From Novipirellula galeiformis (lineage in GTDB: Bacteria > Planctomycetota > Planctomycetia > Pirellulales > Pirellulaceae): a DNA stretch of 64,000 nt. A program made the translations under genes and the position numbers. The notes under the pieces are model-generated. The model had not been told where the DNA came from. It made no database searches and saw only the letters and a program-made list of their open reading frames with translations. Location: NCBI RefSeq assembly GCF_007860095.1, contig NZ_SJPT01000002.1, forward strand, positions 310,001 through 374,000, given 5' to 3'. Shown here in pieces: positions 39,427-48,489 of the stretch; the first letter of the stretch is position 1, and every line of letters begins with the position of its first letter.

Positions 39427-39855
39427 TCGTGCCTCGATGCAGGGGCTAGCTGGAGAGTCATCCAAAGAGACGGATGGGACGCACTGTATTGTAGACCAAT
39501 TTGGCTTGACCGATGCCGATTGGCGGCGTCAAAGACCTGACGGGGGGTGTGTCTCGAAACGAGCGTTTTGTCCCTGCTAAGCTGGTAGGCAGGAGTCTTT
39601 CGGTAGATTAGCCGCTTGGGCGTTAGCCACAGTTCAAGCGGTTCAACCGGTGCTAACGCCCTAGCGGCTAATGGGATTTTCCCCGATCATTCCTGCCTCC
39701 CTGCTGTAGAGCGATTTTATAATTGACGTGGGATCCGATTCGTAGCTGTATTCGCAACAACGCTGTCCACCGCAAGGGCGACATGAGCTACATCAAAATG
39801 AACGACGCTCGAAGTGACCGTCCACAATCACAGTTCGAGATCGATGTGAGTTGTC
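39427..39855. other. Intergenic region with inverted repeat
   Basis: Holds the 21-bp inverted repeat at 39607-39672 and, at about 39712-39780, a diverged reverse-orientation copy of the family 1 hairpin repeat (GACGTGGGATCCGATTCGTAGCTG). No gene. Confidence 0.5.
39607..39672. repeat. Inverted repeat, about 21-bp arms
   Basis: ATTAGCCGCTTGGGCGTTAGC and GCTAACGCCCTAGCGGCTAAT face each other around a 24-base centre that itself contains GCGGTTCAACCGGT. Outer GGCAGGAGT and the CCTGCC at about 39690 extend the symmetry. It may be a MITE-like element or a bidirectional terminator; there is no T run. Confidence 0.8.
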
Positions 39856-40548
39856 TCAACGCGAGTGGGGATCCGGTGAAAAGAGGCGAGGATTGCGCTC
39901 GATGAATCGTTGGATTCCGCGTTTGATGATCGAGTCGTTTTCACGCTTCATGTAGAGATAGCCAGCGATGGAGACGACCATTGCGCCCCCTGCGTCGACG
40001 ATCAAGTCGATCATCGTGTCGGTTAGTCCCGAAGGATCGCCGAGCATCGGCTTTTGCATGTTCATCCCCAAGCATTGGTCCATCGCGAATTCAAACAATT
40101 CCCATAGTGTGCCAATGGAAAGTGCAAAGCAGAACGCAAAGAACGCGACGAACCCCGGCCGCATGTGTAGATTGACGCGAGGGGTTTCATTGAGCACATA
40201 CACCAGCAAGAGACCGAGGACACCCAACAGTACGCCGGAGGTGGTATGCAGCGCGATGTCCCACCACCAGAACCGACTGTAGTACTCACGTGTTTCGCCA
40301 AGGAATAACGAAGCGAAAATAAACGCAACCGTCAACACCTCGAATTCAGGTGGAATCTCTACTTGAACCCGGCTAGCGAACAGCGTTGGTAAAAACGTCA
40401 ACAACAGAATTCCGGTCGCGATCGCGGCGTTCATCCAAAGCGCGTCCAGCAATTCCCATGCAATGCCAAGTGCGATCGCCAGTCGCAGAGACACGACCAA
40501 ACATCGGTAGATGAAATCGAACCAGCTCGTTTCGCTGTGGTTCTTCAT
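39856..40548 (-). CDS. YjdF-like (DUF2238) membrane protein
   Basis: 230 residues from the ATG at 40548. Six membrane helices. The family core WWWDIALHTTSGVLLGVLGLLLVY and GTLWELFEFAMDQCLGMNMQ with TDTMIDLIVDAGGA is present, that is, conserved His, Glu and Asp within the membrane. The family is of unknown function (E. coli YjdF). A second start seven codons upstream is possible. Divergent from catalase by 230 bp. Confidence 0.85.
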   Translation of the reverse strand: MKNHSETSWFDFIYRCLVVSLRLAIALGIAWELLDALWMNAAIATGILLLTFLPTLFASRVQVEIPPEFEVLTVAFIFASLFLGETREYYSRFWWWDIALHTTSGVLLGVLGLLLVYVLNETPRVNLHMRPGFVAFFAFCFALSIGTLWELFEFAMDQCLGMNMQKPMLGDPSGLTDTMIDLIVDAGGAMVVSIAGYLYMKRENDSIIKRGIQRFIERNPRLFSPDPHSR

Positions 40549-40781
40549 GGGCGTGACGGGGTTTCGCAATGGCGGACTACGGACGAACGCTGGCAGGACA
40601 CAACAACCTTACGAAATGACTTCGCCCGACGGGACTTGTGGTTGGTGCGCAATTTGCTGTTGCAACCTTGGACACAACGACGGGCGCAACAACGGACGCA
40701 ACGATTCGCGTCAACCGTTGAACATGATAAATTGGACGAGTTAGGCCGATCGCCGCGCTCGAAAGACAAAGGACTCTCCGT

Positions 40782-42236
40782 ATGAACAAGAACGACTCCA
40801 AACCGACAACTACCGATGCCGGTTGCCCCGTTTCCAGTGACGAGCACTCGCTGACCGTGGGGCCTGATGGCCCCATTTTACTGCATGACCATTACCTCAT
40901 CGAGCAGATGGCCAACTTCAATCGTGAACGTATCCCCGAGCGTCAGCCACACGCGAAAGGTTCTGGAGCGTTTGGATATTTCGAGGTCACCCACGATGTC
41001 AGTGCGTTCACCAAGGCGGCCGTTTTCCAGCCGGGGACGAAGACCGATACGTTGATCCGGTTCTCCACCGTGGCGGGCGAGCGTGGCAGTCCGGATACAT
41101 GGCGGGATCCCCGCGGCTTCTCGGTGAAATTCTATACCAGCGAGGGCAACTACGACATGGTTGGGAATAACACGCCCGTGTTCTTCCTTCGTGATCCTAT
41201 GAAGTTCCAGCACTTCATCCGGTCGCAAAAACGCCGTGCGGACAACGGGCTCCGCGACCACGACATGCAATGGGACTTTTGGTCCCTGTCGCCCGAATCC
41301 GCCCACCAGGTGGCATGGTTGATGGGGGATCGCGGGATTCCAAAGACGTGGCGGAACATGAACGGCTACTCCAGCCATACCTATATGTGGGTCAACGCTG
41401 CGGGCGAACGATTTTGGGTGAAGTATCACTTCAAAACCGATCAAGGCATCGACTTTCTTACCCAGGAAGAGGCCGACCGATTAGCCGGGGCTGACGGTGA
41501 TTACCACCGCCGCGACCTGTTCGACGCGATCAAACGAGGTGACAATCCGAGTTGGTCGTTGAAAATGCAGATCATGCCCTTCGAGGAAGCGAAGACGTAC
41601 CGGTTTAATCCGTTCGACTTGACCAAAGTATGGCCGCATGCAGATTACCCACTGCACGATGTCGGCAAGCTAACGCTGAACCGCAACCCAACCGATTTCC
41701 ACACCGAAATCGAACAGGCGGCGTTCGAGCCCAATAACCTCGTGCCGGGGATTGGCATCAGTCCCGACAAGATGTTGCTCGGTCGCATGTTTGCCTACGC
41801 CGACGCCCACCGTCATCGACTGGGAGTGAATTATAAACAGATTCCCGTCAACGCTCCGCAGTGTCCGGTGTTCAGCTACAGCAAGGATGGGCAAGGTCGA
41901 ACGCAAAACGTTTCGGACCCCGTTTACGCACCGAACTCCAAGGGCGGACCAGCGGCCGATGGCCAGCGATATCCTGAGTCAGCGACTTGGTCGGCCGACG
42001 GCGAGTTCACCCGGGCCGCCTATACGCTACGTGAGGATGATGACGACTTTGGTCAAGCCGGCACGTTGGTGCGCGACGTCATGGACGATCCACAACGCGA
42101 GCGACTTGTGTCCAATGTCGTCGGACATCTCAAGGACGGTGTGTCTGAGCCTGTGCTGCAGCGCGCATTCGAGTACTGGAGCAACATTGACAAAAACATC
42201 GGTGACCGAATTCGTAAAGGCATCAGCGGTGGTTAG
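40782..42236 (+). CDS. katA: Catalase (heme, clade 3 type)
   Basis: 484 residues, small-subunit size. The catalytic His57 ([15 protein letters not shown]), the following Asn in [14 protein letters not shown], and the heme-ligand Tyr339 in [14 protein letters not shown] are all present. It dismutates hydrogen peroxide. No signal peptide, so cytoplasmic. No recognisable OxyR or PerR site was seen in the short divergent spacer. Confidence 0.97.
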   Translation: MNKNDSKPTTTDAGCPVSSDEHSLTVGPDGPILLHDHYLIEQMANFNRERIPERQPHAKGSGAFGYFEVTHDVSAFTKAAVFQPGTKTDTLIRFSTVAGERGSPDTWRDPRGFSVKFYTSEGNYDMVGNNTPVFFLRDPMKFQHFIRSQKRRADNGLRDHDMQWDFWSLSPESAHQVAWLMGDRGIPKTWRNMNGYSSHTYMWVNAAGERFWVKYHFKTDQGIDFLTQEEADRLAGADGDYHRRDLFDAIKRGDNPSWSLKMQIMPFEEAKTYRFNPFDLTKVWPHADYPLHDVGKLTLNRNPTDFHTEIEQAAFEPNNLVPGIGISPDKMLLGRMFAYADAHRHRLGVNYKQIPVNAPQCPVFSYSKDGQGRTQNVSDPVYAPNSKGGPAADGQRYPESATWSADGEFTRAAYTLREDDDDFGQAGTLVRDVMDDPQRERLVSNVVGHLKDGVSEPVLQRAFEYWSNIDKNIGDRIRKGISGG

Positions 42237-42290
42237 AGTTCGCTTTCGCTGGACTGGACGCCCGTGCTGATTTCCGCGACGGACAAAGCT

Positions 42291-43042
42291 TCCGTTCTGT
42301 TTTTGCTGTAGCTGCCGTCGCCAGACGGTGGACCACGCTCCGGCGAACGCAGCTACGGGATAAATTCCACGTCAGAACGCGAGCCAGGGGACACAGCACG
42401 TTGTCGGCCACTTTGCCAACTCCACATTTGAACAGCAACTGAAGAGGAGACTCGGCCGAGGCGAATGTTGATCTCGACATCCGCGCGGTCAGCAAGGGCG
42501 ATCGCCGCCGGTGGGCTCGAGCATTTCCGTTTTTGCTGTAGCTGCCGTCGCCAGACGGTGGACCACGCTCTGGCGAACGCAGCTACAACCGAGCCAGGGG
42601 ACACAGCACATTGTTGTGCCACTTTGCCAACTCCACATTTGAACAGCGACTGAAAAGGAGACTCGGACGAGGCAGAGGTTGATCTCGACGACCGCGCGGT
42701 CAGCACGGGCGATCGCCGCCGGTGGTCTCGAGCATTTCCGTTTTTGCTGTAACTGCCGTCGCCAGGCGGTGGACCACGCTCTGGAGAACGCAGCTATAAC
42801 CAAGCCAGGGGACACAGCACATTGTTGGGCCCGTGGCAACTCCACATTTGAACAGCGACTGAAAAGGAGACTCGGACAAGGCAGAGGTTGATCTCGACAA
42901 CCGCGCGGTCAGCAAGGGTGATCGCCGCCGTTGGGCTCGAGCATTTCAGTTTTTGCTGTAGCTGCCGTCGCCAGACGGTGGACCACGCTCTGGCGAACGC
43001 AGCTACGGTATGAATCCCACGTCAGTTGTCAAAATGCTCTAG
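42291..43042. repeat. Tandem array A: four units of family 1 hairpin repeat
   Basis: Units begin at about 42300, 42530, 42741 and 42950 (periods 230, 211, 209). Each carries the hairpin GTAGCTGCCGTCGCCAGA...TCTGGCGAACGCAGCTAC, then GAGCCAGGGGACACAGCACATTG, CAACTCCACATTTGAACAGC and GATCTCGAC.ACCGCGCGGTCAGCA. The last unit stops after CACGTCAGTTGTCAAAATGCTCTA, which is the end of the solitary form. No gene is supported within; short frames here are repeat-encoded. Confidence 0.92.
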
Positions 43043-43280
43043 AAACGAAAAGAACGCTCGTGGTTTCGCGAAACTCAGTACCCAGGTTACACGCTCATCG
43101 CGTTGGGTGTCGGCGGACGTATCACCGCATGCGGGCCGGCGGATCTCCCCGCAGGACCAAATCCGGGACGAATCGACAGACTCGAGCCCGTTCCGGTCGC
43201 TAGTTTACGCCGCTCCTACTAGCACGACATGCAGGCCGCGGCCCTGGTCACACAACTCAGCAGCCATCAGGTTTGTATGC

Positions 43281-43340
43281 ACTGTCTCCGACGTCACTGT
43301 CTCCGACGTCACTGTCTCCGACGTCACTGTCTCCGACGTC
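43281..43340. repeat. 15-bp tandem repeat, four perfect copies
   Basis: ACTGTCTCCGACGTC repeated exactly four times, preceded and followed by unrelated sequence. A multiple of three, but not inside a supported gene. Confidence 0.92.
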
Positions 43341-43350
43341 GCCGTTGGTG

Positions 43351-43565
43351 TCCCACAAGTATCCCGCAGGGATTGCGGACAATAGCCGCAGGTAAGCGCA
43401 GCGCCACCTGCGGTCATCAGTCCAAGCGAATCTCGTCGACCCCGAAGGGTGTCGTAGAATCCGGGGTGATGGATCTGCGAGCACCTGCGGGGGCGGTGTT
43501 TTCCGTTCGACCTATTTCCGGCGGTTTTCGCTGCGCTCGACCGCCGGCTAATGTCTGATCACGCC
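43351..43565. repeat. Dispersed repeat, family 2, copy 2
   Basis: Matches 33223-33445 in order: AGGGATTGCGGACAATAGCCG, CAGGTAAGCGCAGCGCCACCTG, CGACCCCGAAGGGT, TCCGGCGGTTTTCGCTGCGCTC and CCGCCGGCTAATGTCTGA. Paired changes preserve the CACCTGCGG/CCGCAGGT stem. Confidence 0.75.
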
Positions 43566-43725
43566 TCCGCGTAAATGCATTGCGCATTCCCACCTCGCTT
43601 AATCGGATCGTTTTTACCGCGGCATGGCTGGCTTCCTCGATAAAGCAGTGAGGAAAAGTCATCGCAGCCGGCCTTTCCCCGTAAAACTGCAATCGTCATT
43701 TTTTCTTCACCGCGAGGGCGTTCGC

Positions 43726-44061
43726 TTAACTGTTCGACGCGTCAATTGCATTGACGATTCGTGCGAGCGTTTTCGAATCACATCTCGCCAGGGCAAGAAA
43801 CACATCAGGCTGCTCTAACACTCGATTCGTGATCGAATTCGGAATCCGCTTTGCCAGCAGCATTAGCTCGTCTTCGTCGGCCTCCAGCACATCGGCCAGC
43901 CGGTGGATCAACGCGGCAGACGGGTATTCGCCAAAGTCCATCTTCCCGCATTCGACTTTGCTCAAATACGAGAAGCCAACATCGACCAACGGTGCTAGAT
44001 CACGCAGCGAATGACCTTTCGCTTGGCGCAGCTCGCGGATTCGTTTTCCAAATGTGTTCAT
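43726..44061 (-). CDS. Xre-family transcriptional regulator
   Basis: 111 residues. A helix-turn-helix of the lambda-Cro type fills residues 4-66 (GKRIRELRQAKGHSLRDLAPLVDVGFSYLSKVECGKM, ALIHRLADVLEADEDELMLLA). A short helical tail follows. It is divergent from hsdM with 122 bp between them. Its position is that of a controller of the restriction operon, whose promoter must lie in that spacer. Regulation of hsdM is inferred only from position. Confidence 0.88.
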   Translation of the reverse strand: MNTFGKRIRELRQAKGHSLRDLAPLVDVGFSYLSKVECGKMDFGEYPSAALIHRLADVLEADEDELMLLAKRIPNSITNRVLEQPDVFLALARCDSKTLARIVNAIDASNS

Positions 44062-44183
44062 GATTCCTGCCAGCTTGTTAGCTGCCCCCCCAGATTATAC
44101 GATCTGTAGCAGTGATTAGGCAACGCCCGCTGTACGATCTCATGGCATCCGCCGCGACGACTTAGATCCATTAAAGATTTCAC

Positions 44184-45875
44184 ATGACTGCATCGGACGC
44201 ACAAAAATTCCTGAAAGACCTCGACAAGAAACTTTGGACGGCAGCGGACAAGTTGCGGGCCAATCTCGATGCGGCGGTTTATAAACACGCGGTGCTGGGA
44301 CTGATTTTCTTAAAGTACGTCTCCGACTCGTTTGAGCTACGGCAGCAGGAGATCGAATCACAGCTCCGCGATCCCGAGCACGACTACTACCTCGATCCGG
44401 CCGACCATGACGATGCCGAATACGAGTCAATGCTCGCGGACGAACTCGAAGTTCGCGACTACTACCTGGAAGAAAACGTGTTCTGGGTTCCGGCTCTGGC
44501 TCGTTGGAAAACCATTCAACAGAGTGCTCCGCTCGCTGCCGGAACCGAAATCACTGTCAAGAACGGGGCGAGCAAGCAGTACAAGATCACTTCGATCGGC
44601 AAGTTGATCGACGATGCGTTAGGTGAAATCGAAAAGGAAAACCCGAAACTCAAGAGCGTTCTGAACAAGAACTACACCCAGCTTCAGCTTCCTCAGCCAA
44701 GCTTGATCGGCCTGATCAATCTGATCGCTGAAATCCCGTTCCAGCACGAAGACCTCGACGCCAAGGACATCCTTGGCCACGTCTACGAATACTTCCTCGG
44801 CCAGTTTGCTCTCGCCGAAGGGAAAAAGGGCGGTCAGTACTACACGCCCAAGTCGATCGTCAACCTGGTCGTGGAAATGCTCGAACCGTTCAAGGGGCGA
44901 GTCTATGACCCGGCCATGGGCAGCGGCGGCTTCTTTGTTTCCAGCGAAAAGTTCATTGAAGAGCACGGAGGCAAGATCGGTGACGTGTCGGTCTATGGAC
45001 AGGAATCAAATCCGACCACGTGGCGACTGGCCGCGATGAACATGGCGATTCGCGGGATCGATTTTAATTTTGGCAAGGAACCTGCCAACACGTTTACTCA
45101 CGACCTGCATCCGGACCTGCGAGCGGATTACGTGATGGCCAACCCGCCATTCAACATGAAAGAATGGTGGGACGGAAAACTCGAAGGCGATCCGCGTTGG
45201 GAACACGGCGACCCACCCCAGGGCAACGCCAACTTTGGCTGGCTGCAGCACATGCTGTATCACCTTGCCCCCAAAGGCTCGATGGCGCTGTTGTTGGCCA
45301 ATGGCTCGATGAGTAGTAACACCAAGGGAGAAGGCGAGATTCGCGAAACGATTGTCAAAGCGGACCTCGTCGAATGCATGGTCGCCTTGCCCGGCCAGCT
45401 CTTTACCAATACACAAATCCCGGCCTGCATCTGGTTCCTGACCAAAACGAAGCAGAAGCGAGGCCGAGGGAAAAACGCCTACCGCGACCGAGTCGGCGAA
45501 GTGCTGTTCATCGACGCCCGCAAGCTGGGCTACATGGTAGACCGAGTCCTACGGGCTTTCACCGACGAAGACACCGAAAGGATTGTCAGCACCTTTCATA
45601 CGTGGAAGCGTGATAGAGACAACTACCAAGATGTGGCCGGCTTCTGCAAAAGCGCAACCTTGGATGAGATCGCCGAACATGGCCACGTGCTGACGCCGGG
45701 TCGCTACGTCGGAGCCGAAGAGGTGGAAGACGACGGCATCCCCTTCGCGGACAAGATGGGCAAGCTTACCGCTGAACTTGCTGATCAATTCGCGGAGTCT
45801 GTCAAACTCCAAAAGGCGATTCGTAAAAACATGAAGGCTCTCGGCTTCGAGCTTCCTGCCGGGGGACAGAAATGA
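44184..45875 (+). CDS. hsdM: Type I restriction-modification methyltransferase subunit HsdM
   Basis: 563 residues. N-terminal HsdM_N helices (LWTAADKLRANLDAAVYKHAVLGLIFLKYVSDSF) and the N6-adenine methylase core with motif I DPAMGSGGFF (about 242) and motif IV NPPF (Asn320) are present, with QYYTPKSIVNLVVEML between. It methylates adenine within the bipartite target set by HsdS. The C-terminus is ADKMGKLTAELADQF...KLQKAIRKNMKALGFELP. It overlaps rhuM by ATGA. First gene of the operon hsdM-rhuM-hsdS-TIGR04141-hsdR. Confidence 0.96.
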   Translation: MTASDAQKFLKDLDKKLWTAADKLRANLDAAVYKHAVLGLIFLKYVSDSFELRQQEIESQLRDPEHDYYLDPADHDDAEYESMLADELEVRDYYLEENVFWVPALARWKTIQQSAPLAAGTEITVKNGASKQYKITSIGKLIDDALGEIEKENPKLKSVLNKNYTQLQLPQPSLIGLINLIAEIPFQHEDLDAKDILGHVYEYFLGQFALAEGKKGGQYYTPKSIVNLVVEMLEPFKGRVYDPAMGSGGFFVSSEKFIEEHGGKIGDVSVYGQESNPTTWRLAAMNMAIRGIDFNFGKEPANTFTHDLHPDLRADYVMANPPFNMKEWWDGKLEGDPRWEHGDPPQGNANFGWLQHMLYHLAPKGSMALLLANGSMSSNTKGEGEIRETIVKADLVECMVALPGQLFTNTQIPACIWFLTKTKQKRGRGKNAYRDRVGEVLFIDARKLGYMVDRVLRAFTDEDTERIVSTFHTWKRDRDNYQDVAGFCKSATLDEIAEHGHVLTPGRYVGAEEVEDDGIPFADKMGKLTAELADQFAESVKLQKAIRKNMKALGFELPAGGQK

Positions 45876-46936
45876 CCGAAAACCTGCCGTCCCCAGCAGA
45901 GGGGCAATTCCTTTTCTACGATACCGAAGACGGGAAAACCCGGGTTCAAGTTCTGCTGGACGGTATGACATGCTGGATGCCTCAGAGCCACATTGCCGTG
46001 CTCTTTGAGACTACCCCGCAGAATGTCACCCAGCACATTAAGAACATCTATGCCGAGGGAGAGCTGGACGAATCCGCAACTTGTAAGAATTACTTACAAG
46101 TTCAAAAAGAGGGAAATCGCGAGGTAAAACGCAATCTGCTGATCTTCAACCTGGAGGTTGTTATTGCTATCGGATACCGCGTCCGAAGCTCACGAGGTAC
46201 GCAATTTCGCCGCTGGGCCACCTCCACGCTCAATGAGTTCCTCGTCAAAGGGTTCGTGCTTGACGACCAGCGTTTGAAAGCTGCCAAATCAACCTTCGGC
46301 AAAGACTACTTTGACGAACTCCTCGAACGCATTCGCGACATTCGCGCGTCCGAGCGACGGTTCTATCAAAAGATCACCGACATCTACGCGACTGCGTCTG
46401 ACTACAACAAGGACGCCGAAGTCTCGCGGGAGTTTTTTGCGACGGTTCAGAACAAACTGGAATGGGCCATCACCGGAATGACCGCAGCAGAGCTCATTAA
46501 GGATCGTGCCGATGCAACTCAGCCCAACATGGGTTTGCAAACGTGGAAGAACTCACCTTCGGGAAAAATCCGTAAAACGGATATTACCGTCGCAAAAAAC
46601 TACCTATTCCAAGAAGAACTGAGTGACCTGAATCGTATCGTCACGATGTACCTCGACTACGCAGAAGACCAAGCCAAGCGTCAGCAACCGATGACGATGG
46701 CACAGTGGGCATCCAAGCTGGATGCCTTCCTTGCTTTTAACGATCGCTCCGTATTAAAGAACGCAGGAAAAGTCGAAAAGAAGGTCGCGGATGCATTGGC
46801 AATCGAGCAGTACGAGCAATACAAGACCGAGCAACGACGAATCGAAGCAACGGAACCGACCAGCGACTTCGATCGCTTCGTTGACGATATCGGCAAGTTA
46901 AATCCTCCAGAGGGCGAGGAGGGCAGCGATGCTTAG
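45872..46936 (+). CDS. rhuM: RhuM-family protein
   Basis: 354 residues. Family features: FLFYDTEDGKTRVQVLLDGMTCWMPQSHIAVLFE, TPQNVTQHIKNIY, NLEVVIAIGYRVRSSRGTQFRRWAT, LNEFLVKGFVLDD and FYQKITDIYATASDYN. RhuM proteins were named from a Salmonella pathogenicity island. They have a helix-turn-helix-like start, recur between type I restriction genes, and have no settled biochemical role. It overlaps hsdM by 4 bp, and a relic of an hsdM tail follows 8 bp after its stop, which shows that it was inserted into the operon. Confidence 0.92.
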   Translation: MTENLPSPAEGQFLFYDTEDGKTRVQVLLDGMTCWMPQSHIAVLFETTPQNVTQHIKNIYAEGELDESATCKNYLQVQKEGNREVKRNLLIFNLEVVIAIGYRVRSSRGTQFRRWATSTLNEFLVKGFVLDDQRLKAAKSTFGKDYFDELLERIRDIRASERRFYQKITDIYATASDYNKDAEVSREFFATVQNKLEWAITGMTAAELIKDRADATQPNMGLQTWKNSPSGKIRKTDITVAKNYLFQEELSDLNRIVTMYLDYAEDQAKRQQPMTMAQWASKLDAFLAFNDRSVLKNAGKVEKKVADALAIEQYEQYKTEQRRIEATEPTSDFDRFVDDIGKLNPPEGEEGSDA

Positions 46937-46944
46937 CCGAAAAG

Positions 46945-47061
46945 ATGGAGGGCTTGACCCGCGAGTTAGCCACTCAATTTCACGAGTCCGAAAAACTGCA
47001 GTCAGCGATCCGCGACAACATGCAAAAGCTGGGCTTTGCCTTGCCGAAGGTGGTGGAATGA
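46945..47061 (+). pseudogene. Orphan hsdM 3' tail after rhuM
   Basis: A 38-residue frame, MEGLTRELATQFHESEKLQSAIRDNMQKLGFALPKVVE in two parts (MEGLTRELATQFHESEKL, QSAIRDNMQKLGFALP), lines up with the last residues of HsdM (MGKLTAELADQF, LQKAIRKNMKALGFELP). The frame is open a little further upstream across the rhuM stop (LAEK). It is the end of a second, diverged hsdM allele, left between rhuM and hsdS. Confidence 0.85.
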
Positions 47062-47115
47062 GTCGCATATTGCGAAGCCAAGCTACTGACGCTTCAGATC
47101 GTTCGGAGAAAGCAG

Positions 47116-48489
47116 ATGTCTAATCCGACGGTCGGCGAAAGTCCGGATCATTGGGAGTTTACAACTCTTGGCGAAGTCTGCGATCGCGGAGGCGGGAGTA
47201 TTCAGACCGGACCTTTTGGAAGTCAATTGCACGCATCGGACTATGTCGATGAGGGCATTCCATCCATCATGCCGGTCAACATCGGCGACAACCGCTTGAT
47301 CGAAACGGACATCAAGCGGATCACCGAGGAAGACGCGGAACGCCTTAGTAAACACCTTGTTGTGCCCGGTGACATAATCTACAGCCGCCGTGGAGATGTC
47401 GAACGCCGTGCACTTGTTCGCGAAGAACAACGTGGCTGGTTCTGTGGAACGGGCTGCATCAAAGTCCGACTTGGCGAAGGTGTAGTCGATCCCGCGTTCG
47501 CGTCGTTCTATCTAGACCACCCGAACGTGCGTCAATGGATTGTGCAGCACGCGGTTGGCGCAACGATGCCAAATTTGAATACCAGCATCATGAAGGCGAT
47601 CCCGTTTGTACTGCCGCCTCCAGAAGAACAGCGAGCTATCGCGTCGATCCTTGGATCATTGGACGACAAGATCGAGTTGAACCGTCGGATGAATGCGACG
47701 CTGGAGTCTCTTGCGCGGGCGATCTTCAAGAGTTGGTTCGTCGATTTCGACCCGGTCAAAATCAACGCGGGCCAGATGCCTGCGGATGGACACGACCCAA
47801 CGATTCTCAACCTTTTCCCCTCCACCTTCCAAGACTCAGGCATTCCTGAAGGTTGGGTATCCACCACATTGGGAGACGAAGTCGACTTTCAAACAGGAAA
47901 CGCGTTCAAAAGCAAATCGTTTACAAACGAACCACCCGGAACACGATTGGCAAGAGGAATGAACGTCAAAGAGGGTGTCTTCTTTTGGGGTAACCAAACG
48001 CGTTATTGGCCCGAAGTGACCGACGACATCGAACCCTATTTGCTTCGTGCTGGCGATGTGTTGATCGGCATGGATGGTTCAAAGGTAGGCAAAAACTGGG
48101 TTCGGGTTCGTGAAGTCGACCTCCCGTGTTTGCTGGTGCAGCGAGTCGCCCGATTGCGAGCCGCCGATTCAGTTGGTGAGAACTTCCTGTGGATACTCTG
48201 CGGTAGTGAGACGTTTCGCCGATACGTCGACTCGGTGAAGACAGGTACTTCGATTCCACACATTAGCGGCGGACAGATCAAGAGTCTCTCCTTTGTGCGA
48301 CCGCCCAAGGGAGATGATCGTGTTTTCCATGAGTTCGAGAACATCGTGAGTGCTTTCGCAAATCAACACGACAAGAATGCAAGTGAGTCAGTGTCGCTAA
48401 GTCTGCTTCGCGACACCCTCCTTCCCCGCCTTCTCTCCGGCGAACGCCCCGTTCCAGATTCTCTCCTACCGATTGAGCAGGTGGTCTAA
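47116..48489 (+). CDS. hsdS: Type I restriction specificity subunit HsdS
   Basis: 457 residues with two target-recognition domains (WEFTTLGEVCDRGGGSIQTGPFGSQLHASDY; WVSTTLGDEVDFQTGNAFKSKSF), each followed by a conserved helix (LPPPEEQRAIASILGSLDDKIELNRRMNATLE; FENIVSAFANQHDKNASESVSL). The two half-sites fix the bipartite DNA target; the sequence cannot be predicted by eye. A GGAGAAAG-like site precedes the ATG. The stop overlaps the next start by one base (TAATG). Confidence 0.95.
   Translation: MSNPTVGESPDHWEFTTLGEVCDRGGGSIQTGPFGSQLHASDYVDEGIPSIMPVNIGDNRLIETDIKRITEEDAERLSKHLVVPGDIIYSRRGDVERRALVREEQRGWFCGTGCIKVRLGEGVVDPAFASFYLDHPNVRQWIVQHAVGATMPNLNTSIMKAIPFVLPPPEEQRAIASILGSLDDKIELNRRMNATLESLARAIFKSWFVDFDPVKINAGQMPADGHDPTILNLFPSTFQDSGIPEGWVSTTLGDEVDFQTGNAFKSKSFTNEPPGTRLARGMNVKEGVFFWGNQTRYWPEVTDDIEPYLLRAGDVLIGMDGSKVGKNWVRVREVDLPCLLVQRVARLRAADSVGENFLWILCGSETFRRYVDSVKTGTSIPHISGGQIKSLSFVRPPKGDDRVFHEFENIVSAFANQHDKNASESVSLSLLRDTLLPRLLSGERPVPDSLLPIEQVV

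Larger units (their letters stand above)
43043..43725. other. Intergenic region before the xre gene
   Basis: Contains a 15-bp tandem repeat and a copy of dispersed family 2 (listed separately). No gene supported. Confidence 0.5.
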
